Shown here one piece after another: positions 49,721 to 62,700 of a DNA stretch of 64,000 bases; within the stretch, counting starts at the first letter, position 1; each line of letters starts with the position of its first letter. The stretch is from Caecitellus pseudoparvulus. Its lineage: Eukaryota; Bigyra: Bicosoecida. The notes below the pieces were generated by a model. It ran no database searches. It was not told the DNA's origin and saw nothing but the letters and a program-made list of their open reading frames with translations. Both the position numbers and the translations under genes were made by a program. Where the stretch lies: contig CBFFRQ010000064.1 in NCBI GenBank assembly GCA_965644315.1, positions 248,001 to 312,000 of the forward strand, in the 5' to 3' direction.

Positions 49721-51078
49721 CTACGGCAGAGTGTCCATCTGGGACAGATCCCGGGCCATGTTCTTCTGGTGAGCCTCCAGGGTCCCGCCGCCGATCTCCA
49801 GGAGCTTGGCATCGCGCCACAGCTGCTCCACGGCGTACTCCCCGCAGTAGCCATACCCGCCCAGCACCTGGATGGCACGGTCTGCGACATTCTTGCCCAT
49901 GACAGAGCAGTACAGCTTCACGCCATCGCTGTCCACACGGTTGCCTGTGGAAGCCAGGTCCAGGTTCTTGGCAACGTTGTACACATACGCCTTGCCTGCG
50001 GCGTACTCGGCGTAGCTGTCTGCGATGTGGCGCTGCACCTGCCCAAAACTGTGCAGCTTGCTGCCAAACGCCTCCCGCTCCTTCGCGTACTTGCTCATGA
50101 CCTCGATGCTGCGCCGGGCGATGCCGAGGGACATGGCGGCCAGGGCCAGGCGCTCCAGCTCCAGGTTGCGCATCATGGCCAGGACGGCGTCACCCTCGCC
50201 GCCGACAAGGTTGGCGGCCGGCACACGGACGTCCTCAAACACCAGCTCCCCGGTGGCAGAGGCACGCATGCCGCACTTGTCCTTGATGCGCTGGCCCAGC
50301 GAAAAGCCAGGCATGCCTTTCTCCACCAGGAACAGGGAGTGCTTGCCCATGCCGGACCTGCGTGAGGGGGGGTGGCATGTCGGGAGTTGCGGCTGAGCTG
50401 GCGCTTCACAAGTGCAGTGCAGCAGCGTATTCCCACTCACCCTTCGGCCGTGCGCGCGTACACGAGGAAGTTGTCCCCCAACTCCGTGTCGTTGATGCAC
50501 CCGTTGGTGATCCAGAACTTCGTGCCGTTCAGGACCCACTCGTCGCCGTCCTTGGCAGCTCGTGTTCGCATGCCCAGCACATCCGTGCCGCAGCTTGGCT
50601 CTGACATGCCCATGCCGCCAATCGTCGCGCCGGAGCAGGCGTCAGGGAGGTACTTGGTCTTCTGCTCGGCATTGCCGTTGTGGTACAGGTTGTTCACGAA
50701 CAGCATGGAGTGCGCCAGGTACGACAGGCAAAAGGCAGGGTCGGCGGCAGATAGCTCTTCGTGCACGATGCAGGCAGCCGTGGCGTCCATGCCGCTGCCG
50801 CCGTACTCAGCGTCCACGGTGATGCCCAGCAGCCCCAACTCGCCACACTTCTTGTACAGGTCCATGTTGAACTCCTCCTTGCGGTTCCACTCCAGCGCCT
50901 GCGGGGCGACCTCCTTCTCGGCGAAGGAGCGCACCATGCTGCGCAGTGACGCATGCTCGTCCGTGGGCGTGAAGATGTCGCCGACAGAGGTGGAGGTGGC
51001 CATGCAGCGCAGGCCTTGCAGGGCCCGCGGGGCGGCAAGGGCGCCCCGTGCCACTCGTGCTGCCATGCTGAGAGCCAT
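49721..51078 (-). CDS. IVD: isovaleryl-CoA dehydrogenase, mitochondrial
   Basis: Two exons (51078-50441 and 50357-49721) give 424 residues. The FAD enzyme oxidises isovaleryl-CoA in leucine breakdown and passes electrons to ETF. An Arg-rich presequence (MALSMAARVARGALAAPRAL) precedes the acyl-CoA dehydrogenase fold: GITVDAEYGGSGMDATAACI, GGMGMSEPSCGTDVLGMRTR, KFWITNG, LVEKGMPGFSLGQ. The catalytic Glu is placed as in IVD, in MMRNLELERLALAAMSLG, while the usual C-terminal Glu position has Gly (KLLEIGGGTLEAHQ). That swap separates IVD from most family members, so substrate assignment is fairly secure. Confidence 0.92.
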
Positions 51079-51219
51079 GGTTGCAGATCAAGCGGGTGCG
51101 TGCAGGGGGGTCGGGCTGGGCGTGCGCGTGAAGTGGCGTGGTGCGGAAAGTGTCCAACCAGCACAAATGCCGGCAAGCTGCATGCATTCCCCAGGGGCCT
51201 AGCGCGCCCTGGTCACCCC

Positions 51220-52931
51220 TCACCGCATGTTCTTGATGACTGCCTGCCCGAACTCGCTGCACTTCAGCAGCGTCGCGCCCTCCATCAGGCGCTCAAAGTC
51301 GTACGTGACAGTCTTGGCGCCAATGGCGCCGTCCATGCCGGCGATGATGAGGTCAGCAGCCTCGTTCCACCCCAAGTGGCGCAGCATCATCTCCCCAGAC
51401 AGGATGACGGAGCCAGGGTTCACCTTGTCTTGGCTGGCGTACTTGGGCGCCGTGCCGTGGGTGGCCTCGAAAATGGCGTGGCCGGTGTCGTAATTCACGT
51501 TTCCGCCTGGCGCGATGCCAATGCCGCCCACCTGAGCCGCCAGCGCGTCCGACAAGTAGTCCCCGTTCAAGTTCATGGTGGCGATGACGTCGAAGGAGGA
51601 CGCACGCGTGAGCACCTGCTGCAGGGCGATGTCAGCGATGGCGTCCTTCACCATCAACATCTTCTTCCACGCGCCGTTGCCGTGGCTGGCGCCGATGGCC
51701 TCCATCACAGCCTTGACCTCCCCCACCACGTCAGCCTGCTGCCCGGCCGTCATCATGTCGAAGCCTGGCTCCACCATCTTGGCGTTGTCTGACGCAGACA
51801 GGCCGGGGTGCTTGTCGGCATTGTCCAGGATCCAGCTCTCGCGCTCCGTGACGATGGAGCCGCGGAACTGGGACCGAGCGATGTCGTACCCCCACTCCTT
51901 GAAGCCGCCTTCGGTGTACTTCATGATGTTGCCCTTGTGCACCAGCGTCAAGCTCTTGCGCTGGTTGTCCAGGGCGTACTGGATGGCAGCGTGCACCAGA
52001 CGGGCAGTGCCCTCCTGGGACACTGGCTTGATGCCCAGGGCAGCAGTCTTGGGGAAGCGCACCTTCTTGGAGACGCCCTTCTGCTCCAGCCAGGACATGA
52101 GCTCGCCCGCCTCGTCGGAGCCAGCCTGGAACTCGATGCCGGCATAAATGTCCTCAGTGTTCTCACGGAAGATGACCATGTCCACATCCTCAGGCTTCTT
52201 CACGGGGGATGGAACGCCCTTGAAGTACCGCACCGGGCGCAGGCACACGTACAAGTCCAGCTCTGCGCAAGGGATGCGTGGGGGGGGGTGTCGTCATGCC
52301 GGGCCAGCGGCGCCGTGCGGAAAATGAACAATTGGGCTGTCGACGGCTCTGGCGCCCAGTGCACTCATACAAGCACCCTGCAGCCCGCTGGCAAGGCGAC
52401 ACACGCGCTGTCGCGGCGAAAGGCGGCCATCCGTGCACAGGGCTTCCCCGGAACGCCTCTCAGCTGCGCCCGGCACACAGGCTGCAGCAGGGCCAACCAC
52501 GCTGTCCAACTTCCGCGACACTAACCTTGGCGCAGCGCGACGTTGAGGGAGCGAATACCGCCGCCGATGGGGGTGGTCAAGGGACCCTTGATGCCCACCA
52601 AGTGCTTGCGGTAGGCGTCCAGGGTTGCCTCGGGCAGCCACTCGCCAGTGGCACGGAAAGCCTTCTCGCCCGCCAGCACTTCCTCCCAGGCAATACGCTT
52701 GGACCCGCCGTACGCCTTCTCCACGGCTGCATCCAGCACTGCCTGAGCAGACTTCCAGATGTCAGGCCCAGTGCCATCACCCTCAATGAAGGGGATGATG
52801 GGCTCGTCAGGCACCTGCAGGACTCCGTTCGAGTCCATCGTGATGCTGCTGGCTGCACGGGCGTGTGCGGGAATGGCCACAGCAGCCCTGGCGGCGGCTG
52901 CCACACCTCGGGCGGCAGCAGAGGCCAACAT
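51220..52931 (-). CDS. bacterial-type (type I) NADP isocitrate dehydrogenase, mitochondrial
   Basis: Two exons (52931-52526 and 52262-51220) give 482 residues. The enzyme converts isocitrate to 2-oxoglutarate with NADP. A mitochondrial presequence ([20 protein letters not shown]) is fused to a protein that resembles E. coli Icd rather than the usual eukaryotic [20 protein letters not shown] joined across the intron to [66 protein letters not shown] and [20 protein letters not shown]. The Lys-Tyr pair in APKY is the NADP-specificity mark of the E. coli enzyme. The bacterial phosphorylation-site Ser (RSLNV) is kept. An insertion of about 35 residues follows [14 protein letters not shown]. Confidence 0.93.
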
Positions 52932-53116
52932 GGTGCAAGTTGTACGTGTTTCTGACTCAACAAGAGACAAACATTTCATTCGCCGGGCAGAGGGGGGTGC
53001 GCAGCAGCGTGTGGAATGTGCTCCCGCGGCTGGTCTGCGCCGAAGCTGCGCTTGCTCGACGACCACTTCGTCATCGCACGAGCCCCGCGGGTCACTACAA
53101 GCAGTGGCACGCCGCC

Positions 53117-54424
<1,308 letters not shown>

Positions 54425-54808
54425 CGCGGAAATTGCTTCAGCAGCCTCGTGCGCCAGAGCGGATTGCCAGTGCTTCGCAGGGCACAGAGTCGAGTTGTGG
54501 CGTTCACCACTTATTGTACATGTGTATGCCACGAGGACTTTGATTTTGGCGTATCATTCTTTCCTGCTTGGCCTCCGAACACCCGACAGGCTGTGTTACC
54601 TCGGATTGTCGCCCACCCAAGGCCAGGTAGCCGTAGGCTTTCTTCCAAGTCGCCCCAAAACCAAAACGGTCAGAAAACGTGCGACACGCAGGGCTTTGGT
54701 TCTCCTGCGGTGCACGCTGCCCCAGTCTAGCAGCGTCGCAGCTTCCAGGGGGGCCGACGACGCAGGCTTGCACGTTGTGGTTCATCCTCCGCACACTGCC
54801 TCTGCATC
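54425..54808. promoter_or_regulatory. divergent intergenic region, KRR1 / receptor A
   Basis: These 384 bases lie between two starts. The KRR1 frame is open back to 54532, then A/T content rises (ttattgtacatgtgtatg at about 54511), consistent with a promoter. No RNA gene or repeat was seen. Confidence 0.4.
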
Positions 54809-57800
54809 ATGGCGCTGTGCTGCCACACGCTGCGCAGCAAGCTGCTGGGCAAGATCGGGGCTTCTCTCCTTGCCGGGGCTGTCATCGCCATCGTGCTGGT
54901 CAGCGTCCTGCTGTCTCAGTCGCTGCCGGAGTGGACTGATTCCACCCGCGACGCAGTGCGTGACCCTGCCATGGAAATGGTGCATGAGCCGCGATGCACC
55001 TGGTCGCACCCGTGGCACGCAGATGATTTCGGCTGAAGAGGCAAACCTTGTGCGCTTGACTGGGGAAAAGTCCTCGTTTAGCGGTGTGTGGGGGCGTTGC
55101 CGGGAGGATGCGTGCAAGTGCACTGCACCTTGCCCTCGCTTCCTTTCGGCGCCCCACAGACATCTTCTTCAGTCGCATCAAGGGCGACTTGGAGCTGCTG
55201 TGCCATGTAACACAAGAAGCTGGTTCGGGAGCCATTCCTGGCACTGTCGCCAACACGTACGGGGTGGTGGAGACGAACCCTCCCTCCTCCGTGCCTGGCT
55301 GGAGCAGCACAGCACGTGCGAGCTTCCAAGAGTCAGGGTGGTGGCAGTGCACAGCTGCCTCTGGCCCACCCGCTGCGGCGTGTGACAACCCAACTGACAC
55401 TCGGCCAGGCGTACGTGAGGCAGAGCTGACCCCTGCTGGCGACGCCAACGTGCGACAAGGGTACCTGCCTGAGCCTCACTTGCGTGGCATGCACGCAGCC
55501 CAGGTTCCCCTGGGCCGGGGAGGTTTTTGGGGTGTCGCCTTTGAAGACAACGGCGTGCTGGTGGAGTACCCTTTCCAGTCCTTCCGGGACTTCGGCACGG
55601 GGGCGTACGACTGCCCCTTCCCGGGGTACTCTGGGCCTCGGGGCGAGAAGCGAGGCTACGACCCGCGCTGCCGCCCTTGGTACCTCGGCGCACGCAGCCA
55701 GCAGGGGGCGTTTTTCACAGCCCCCTACTTGTTCGCAGGCACGACTGACCTGGGCATCACGGCAGCCCTGTCCTTCTTCAACACCACGGAGTACCCCGCC
55801 CCCACCCGCAGCACTCCGCTGGACGGCGTCTGCATGCTGGACTTCGCCTTCACAGAGGTGACGGAGAGCGTGCAGCAGAAGATCCTGAGCAGCGGGTATG
55901 GCTACATCATCAACGCAGAGGGCGACGCGGTGGCCCACCCCTCCCTCAGCTACACCTCCCCCCCCGCGGATCCCTCCATTCTCGCCTTCGAATTCGGCTC
56001 CACATCCTCCCCTGAAGCGCAGGCCTTCGCTGCGGGGCCCCTCGCGTCCATGAGGGCCATGGAGCAGGGCTCCGCAGCGTACAGCAAGGACGGCGCAGAG
56101 TGGATCGTCGCCTGGGGCAACGTCAGCTCTGCCGGGTACAGCATTGCCCTCACCGTGCCCCAGAGCGAGGTGGAGGAGCCGTTCGCCCAGGCCAAGCGCG
56201 AGATCGACGCCTTCATCGGGGGCATGACGGGCATCATTATCGCCACACTGTGCGTCCTCTTCCTCATCCTCGTCTACGCTGGCAGTCGTGTGGTGCAGTC
56301 CATCGTGACGCCAGTCCAGCGACTGAATGACGTCGTGCAGAGCATCCTGGACAAGGACTTCGACGGCGGCTTCCCTCTGGAGCAAGGGGAGATGAAGACC
56401 CAGGAGCTGGCCTTGCTTGCAGAGGTGTTCCGCCAGATGTACACGGTGGTAAAGGTGGGGCACGCCAGCCTGCTGGGTGGCGACTTGGAGGAGGCCCAGC
56501 AGGTGTACGGCGAAGCGCTGGAGCTGTTCACGCGCATGGGCCACGCCAAGGGCATGGGCGTTTGCTACACAAACCTAGGCGCGGCAGCGCTCTTGACGGG
56601 CCAGCACGGGGAGGCCATTGGCTTCTTCACCAACGCCGTGCAGAACGCCGAGCAGCTGCTGCAGGCACACGAGGCAGTGCTGCTAGCACGGCGGCAAGCG
56701 GAAGGCAGTGCTGCGCCCGTCCCCCAGGCCACCAGTGCGGCAACCGGCGCGGAGGCAGTGCCCCCCCCACCGTCACAACACCACGGCGGACAGGGCCAGG
56801 AGTTTGAGGAGGTGTCCTTGGATGGCCCTGGCGCTGCAGCTCCGGCCATCGAGTTGACTGCGATCCGTGTGCCCCCGCTGGCGCCCCTGGCACAGTCCAT
56901 GGCTGCAGCAGCGGGCACAGGCGGCATTACCCCCGCTGGCAAGGGGGATGAGAAGCACGCCAAGCTGCTGCAGCAGCTGGCCTCTCGGCAGCAAAACCTG
57001 GCCAAGGCGTACCTGGCCCGGGCCCATGTCATCACTGACTCGCAGCTGACGATGGAGCTGGGACAGGAGGTGCCTGACAGCTTGTCTGCGGCGCGGGCTG
57101 CCCTGGGCCCCCACGCCACGCACGAGACGGCGGTGGCAGACACACTGTGTGCGCTGGATGTGCTGGATGCAGCGGGGCAGAACTACGCTGCGGCCATGGC
57201 GGCACTGCCACCTGCCCAGGAGGCCATGGTGCATGCAGAGGCCGCACAGGCGTTCAGCCAGGCAGCCCTGGCGTGCGCCACCTTCCCGCAGTGCGCACAG
57301 CGTGCGCGGCAGCTGGCACACAGCGCTCGGGCGGCACAAAGCCTGTTCATGGCCCTGTACCGCTCCCCCGGGTTCCAGTCCACGCCGTCCCTGGACATCC
57401 TGGCTGTGCAGGTGGAGAGTCGGGTCCTGACAGCTGACGCGGCGGCAGCGGCGGCAGAGGGCAATGCTTCCGGGGCCCTGCAGGGCATGTCGGCAGCCCA
57501 GGTCACCGGCAGTGTGGGGGACCCGGCCTTTGATGCGCGTGTCGCGTGGGCCATGGCCCAGCTGCTGCACACACTTGGCCAAGGCGAGGCGGCCAAGGCC
57601 ACCCTGGCCTCTGGCGTGGGTGGCGTCCGCAAGGAGATGGACCTCATGTTTGTGCTGGACTACAGCGGCAGCATGAGCGGCGGCCTCATCCGCGCCGCCG
57701 TCTCCAACATGCTCATGCTGTACGACAACTACACGCAGGCACGGGACCGCGTGGGCCTCATCCTCTTCGGCCGCCACGCAGAGATCCACACAGAGCTGCA

Positions 57801-58227
57801 GGTGCGAGGCACGGGCAGCACCGCCGCAGACCTGCGCGCACGCCTCGCCTCTGTCACGCACCCGCGAGGAACCACGGCGTGCTACGATGCCCTGCACCTC
57901 GCGCTGGACATGTTCAAGCGCACGGAGGGCGCTGGCGCAAGCGCAGGACGCACGCAGACCATTGTCGCACTGACTGACGGGGAAGACAACAGCTCTGACT
58001 TGACGCCACGTGAAGTGCAGCGGGAGCTGGCAGAGCAGTGGGCAGGCCCGACGCAGTTGGTCATGGTGGGCGTTGGGCGCCTGCGCACAGCGGACACACT
58101 CAAGGACCTCTGCGCGGCATCTCAGGGTGGGCTGTATGTGGAGGCGGAAGGGGGAGCCTCCAGTCTGGACGCAGCCTTCACGGCTGTCGCGCAGGCCATC
58201 GCGGATGTGACTGTGGAGAGCTTGTGA
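54809..58227 (+). CDS. receptor A: Cache-HAMP-TPR-VWA two-TM sensor protein
   Basis: Three exons (54809-54955, 55023-55083, 55160-58227) give 1091 residues. TM1 is near residues 15-37 (ASLLAGAVIAIVLVSVLL). The outside part is a Cache-type sensor with GYDPRCRPWYLGAR, LGITAALSFFNTTE and GYGYIINAEGDAVAHP. TM2 (about 420-440, GIIIATLCVLFLILVYAG) leads to a HAMP-like linker, IVTPVQRLNDVVQSI then ELALLAEVFRQM. TPR-like helices follow (AQQVYGEALELFTRMG, GVCYTNLGAAALLTG). The C-terminus is a VWA domain (about 897-1088) with complete MIDAS: DYSGSMSG, the Thr of RGTTACYDAL, and the Asp of ALTDGEDN. The topology copies bacterial chemoreceptors, with a VWA output. The ligand is unknown. Receptor B is a paralogue. 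Confidence 0.85.
56942..57023 (+). repeat. 82-nt block identical to 61057-61138 (inverted copy)
   Basis: All 82 bases match the reverse complement of 61057-61138 in receptor B. The block encodes DEKHAKLLQQLASRQQNLAK followed by AYLARA, a helical linker between the TPR-like region and the VWA domain. Elsewhere the two genes differ at many synonymous sites, even in the conserved Cache motifs. Recent gene conversion, or constraint on the nucleic acid itself, would explain it. Confidence 0.95.
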
Positions 58228-58355
58228 TGCGAGCCCTGTGGCGACTCTGCAGTCTGCCGTATATCGGGTGGCCGCCTTCCCACCTCCCGCACAATTCAAA
58301 ACCCCACCCAACCACGCAGCTGTATGCCGGTGTCCTCACCAGCTGCACGCTTGTC

Positions 58356-59742
58356 ATGGCCATGGCCAGCACTGGAAGCGCCCTGGAGGGGGGCGAGCCA
58401 GAGTTTCACAAGCCCTGCTACACCTGCCAGGTGCGCTTCCCATCCACGGAGGTGTTGACAGCGCACTTCGGGACGCAGTGGCACCAGTACAATGTGAAAC
58501 GTGCCTCTGCGGAGCTCCTACCTGTGACGCTGGAGACGTTTGAGAAGCGCAAAGCCGCTGCCCTGGCGAGGAAGCAGGCTGAGGCAGAGGCAGCGAGACC
58601 ACGCAAGTTTAAGTGCACGCTGACTGGGAAGGTTTTTGGGAGCATGGGCGCCTTGCGCAGCCACTACACCTCCAAGAAAACCAGGACAGCCATCAAGGCC
58701 AAGGTGAAGGCGGGGAAGTTGGCGGAGAACCCCTTGGCAGGCGTTGACGTTTCTGCGTGGACCCAAGACCAACTTCCGCACTTTGTCACGACCATCTTCC
58801 TGGACGAAGAGCCGGCTGGCGGGCAAGCGGCCGAGGAAGAGGCTGTGCCTGACACCAAGTTCACACGCATGGCACAGGAGTCCACCATTCATGACCTCTG
58901 CTTCCTGGACCTGCAGCCAGTGGAGAGTTTGACCAAGTGAGTGGCAACGCGGCTGGTGGCACCTTGTTCTGGCTGTGACGCGGTGTGCCGCGTGGCACGG
59001 CACGAGCTGCACGCGCTGCTGCCCCCCGCTTCCCAGGAACCTGGAGCGCCTCGTGACTGTGCACGGCTTAGTCATCCCTGACATCGCTTACTTGAAGGAC
59101 TTGCCGGGTCTGCTCGCACATTGCCACGACAAGGTGCTGAAGGGGCAGACGTGCATTTACTGCAACACAGGCTTTTCGTCGGTGGCAGCCACCGTGCAGC
59201 ACATGGCAGACAAAGGCCACGCCCGCCTGCCGTTTGACATTGACGGGGGCAAGGCCATGGCCGAGTACGAGGGCTTCTGGGACTACGACAAGGACGTGGA
59301 GCACTTCAACTCCAAGGGCGAGCGCGTCGTGCCCATGACGCACGCGGACCGAGAGTATGACGCCTTCGGCAACCTGCTCCTGCGCGATGGCGGCAGCCTG
59401 GGCCACAGGGAGTACCAGAAGTACTATGTGCAAGACCTGCACGAGAAGCGTGAGTCCTCTGCCCTGGCGGCGGTCAGGGCGGAAGGCACCACCCGCTTGA
59501 TCAAGCACCACTTCGGAAAGGAAGTCGCTGGTGCACTGGTGGTGGCTGGCGGGGCCTCGAAGGCCCTCAGCACTCACGTGGAGGCCACAGCCTTCCGCGC
59601 CAAGACGGAGGCTGAGAAGGCAGCTGAGCGAGGGCGCACACTGGCTCGTCGGCAGCAGGCCCATGACGAGACTGCCGTCAAGACCAACAAGGTCCGCAAC
59701 AAGAACGTGTATTTCGTCCAGCAGTACATGGGCGCAGGGTAA
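58356..59742 (+). CDS. ZNF622: REI1/ZNF622 60S ribosome-maturation zinc-finger protein
   Basis: Two exons (58356-58936 and 59037-59742) give 428 residues. In yeast Rei1 releases Arx1-Alb1 from cytoplasmic pre-60S particles. C2H2-type fingers are visible: CYTCQVRFPSTEVLTAHFGT then QWHQYNVKR, a degenerate one (KCTLTGKVFGSMGALRSHYT), and CIYCNTGFSSVAATVQHMAD then KGH. Further marks are RLVTVHGLVIPDIAYLKDLP, EYEGFWDYDKDVEHFN and GHREYQKYYVQ, with a basic C-terminus ending NKVRNKNVYFVQQYM. A second ATG six bases downstream could be used. The gene sits between the two receptor paralogues and shares no visible function with them. Confidence 0.92.
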
Positions 59743-59780
59743 GCCCCCGCCCTCCCCCAATGCAGCCCGATGCCCCTTCC

Positions 59781-62700
59781 TTACACCGCTTCCAGGGTGA
59801 CATCAGCAGCTGCCATGGAGACACAATTAAAGGCCAGGTCCACTTCATCTCGGGGGGACACCCCATGCTGCAGCAGGCGGCCGCCACTGCTGGCGTCCAC
59901 CATGCGTCGCAGGGTGCGCCGCGAACCAGCCAGCTGCCCGACCAGCACAATGTGCAGAGTGATGTCCAACGCCCCACCCGCCAGCTTCATGGGGGGGTCT
60001 GGGTTGCCCTGCAACAACTTCACCACGTCATTGGCACTGTGCTTGGAGGCGGTGTCCCGCCCGTCTGTGAAGGCCACAATGGTGCGGTGCGCCGAGAAAC
60101 CTCCTCGAGTGCCGGGGATGTGTGCTGCTGCCTGTTCGTGCAGCAGCTGGATGGCAGACACCAAGGCATCGTACAACGCCGAACTTCCCTTGGGGGAGCG
60201 GAAGGAGTCGATGATGGCGCGCACCTTGCCAGCGGCACGCCCTTCGCCCTTGACGCACGGCTCGAAACGCAGAACTGGCCGGCGGGCAAAGGTGATGAAG
60301 CCAACCCGGTCAATGGGCAGCACATACCGCTCAAACATCTCCAGCAAGGCATCCATGGCAGTGGGCCCCGTCTCCGCCTTGCCCATGCTGCCACTGTAGT
60401 CGAGGAGGAAGAGGAAGTCTCCTGCTCCGTTGGTGTGCGCGCCAGCCGACGCAGCCACCGCCCGCGCGGCCTCAAGCTGCCCTTCCTGCAGCAACAGCGA
60501 CGCCATCAGCCACTTGACTCGGTAGTCCACGTAGGGCGAGCAGACAGACCCTGTCGTCAGCGCACTGGCCAGCTTCTGCAGCGCCGAATTCGTGTGGCCC
60601 TGCGTGGCAAGGGAGGCACCTTGAGCTGCCAGCACTCGGCGATGCAGGCGCACGCTCAAATGCGCATACTCCTGTGTCATGACGAAGTGTGCTTCTGTCG
60701 TTGCAGCCTCGAAGCACTCAAAGCTGTCTTGCGTTGCTTGGGCGAGAGACGCCACCCGCCTGGAGAATTGCGGGTGCTGCGCCACAGCCAACGCGGCATC
60801 TGAGTACATCTCCGTCACACATGCTTGGGCATCAGCCACGTGCTGAGAAGATGTAAGGGCCGGGATCGCCGCTGTCAAGTGCTTGCCAGCGGACTCCAGC
60901 AGGTTCAGCGCCCGTTTGCAGTCCGAGGCGCTGGCTTCCAGAGGGTCTTGCTCGGACACCAGCGTGCCTGAAGAACTGACACTGAGTGTGCCGCTTGGCC
61001 TGGCTTCCACATACCCGCCCAGTTGCTTGACAAGGGTGGCGTCCAGCACCCGCCGCGCCCGGGCCAGGTACGCCTTGGCCAGGTTTTGCTGCCGAGAGGC
61101 CAGCTGCTGCAGCAGCTTGGCGTGCTTCTCATCCCCCTGCTGGGCTGTGATGGGTGCGATGGCTTGGCGTTCCGTGGCGGAGCTCATGGAGGTGGAGCTC
61201 CGAAGGAACTTGGCAGCAGCGGTGGCAGCGGCGGTGGTGGTGGCCAACTGCCCGCTCGTCAGCTGGCTGCCAGGGGTGTCTTCCGCGGGAGGGTACACCG
61301 TCGGAGCAACGACGCCCGTCTGACCAGGCGGGGGGGGCACCAGTGTGCCTTCGTCTGGATCTGGGGAAGACACCTCACCTAGGTGCACCTCAATCAGGTA
61401 CTCACTATTGCGCACGGCCAGCCTGTAGTTCGTGATGGCGCTGCGGTAGTCCTGTTCGTGCATGAAAGCTGCGCCAAGGTTTGTGTAGCAGACGCCGATG
61501 GCATACTGATGCTGCAAGCGTGTGAACAGCTCCAATGCTTCCCGCAGCATGGCTTTGGCGAACTGCATGTCGCCAGCCAGTAGGTTGGAGTTGCTGACGC
61601 GAATAACCATGAACAGCTGGCGCAGAAGCTGGGCCAGGACAGTCACTTCCCGTGTACTGTGCTGCGAGCCGGATTTGAGCAGGGGAGAGTTGGTGCGCAG
61701 GCGCCCTGCTTCGATGTCAGCGGCGAGTTTGCGCAACTCTTGCACTGGGCCCACTACAGACGCGATGAGGCGTGAAGCCGCAGCCACGACGCAGAGCAGG
61801 ACTAGGAGCAAGGTGAATGTTACCACCAGCACCAGGCTCGAGACAAAGGTGGTGATGAGGGCCTCTGTGGTCTTGAAGCTGGCTTCCACGTCCGCGGCGG
61901 GCACTGTGACTGACACGCTGTACTGCGCCACGCTCACGTTGCCCCACGAGATGAACCAACGCTCGCCCCCTTTGAAGTACTGCGCCCGCCCTCTGGAAAG
62001 GCTCTGCAGTCCAGGCAAGACGTCCCGTGCGAACGCGCGGCGCTCGCCCTCCGAGGCATCTGCCAAGTCCACTTGCAAGATGGACGTGTTCGGGGGAGGG
62101 TCAGCCAAGTCCACTTCCGGGTGGGCCACGATATTCCCCTGCGTGTCAGTGATCCACCCATACCCACCCGTGCCCACACGGCTCTTCACGCTGGCAGACA
62201 CTGTCGTGAAGTCGATGTCCATGAAACACACGCCCTCCCGAGTGGACGCCGTAGTGTGGGGAGGGGGCTCTGCCGTGGTGTTGAAGAAAGACAGGGCTGC
62301 CGTAATCCCTAAGTTTTGACTGCCCGCAAAAATGTATGGTGATGAGAATTCTGGCTCTGTGCTGAGCCTGGCCGTGGTGTACCAGGGGCGGCAGCGCGGG
62401 TCGTAGCCCACCTTCGGCAGGCTGCCCGTGTAGCCCGGGAAGGAGCAGGAGATCTCCAGGGTGCGGTACCTCTCCCGCGGCCGGAAGGGGTACATGCTGA
62501 ACGTGCCATCCCCCTCGAATCCCATCCCCCACAGCCCGCCAGAGCCAATGCGCATGTCCCCACTGGCCAGCGCTTTCATGTGTGGCTGTGCCAGGAAACC
62601 AGCATCCACGTGCAGCCCATTCGGCGTCGACAGTTGCGATGAGCTGACGCCAAGGCCCCCGTTATCACAGCTGGATCCAGGTGGGGCCTGTGCGCCGTTG

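Noticed and set aside
55333-56544. A 403-codon lower-strand ORF over receptor A
   Set aside because: Antisense shadow rich in His and Arg; receptor A carries clear Cache motifs in the sense frame.
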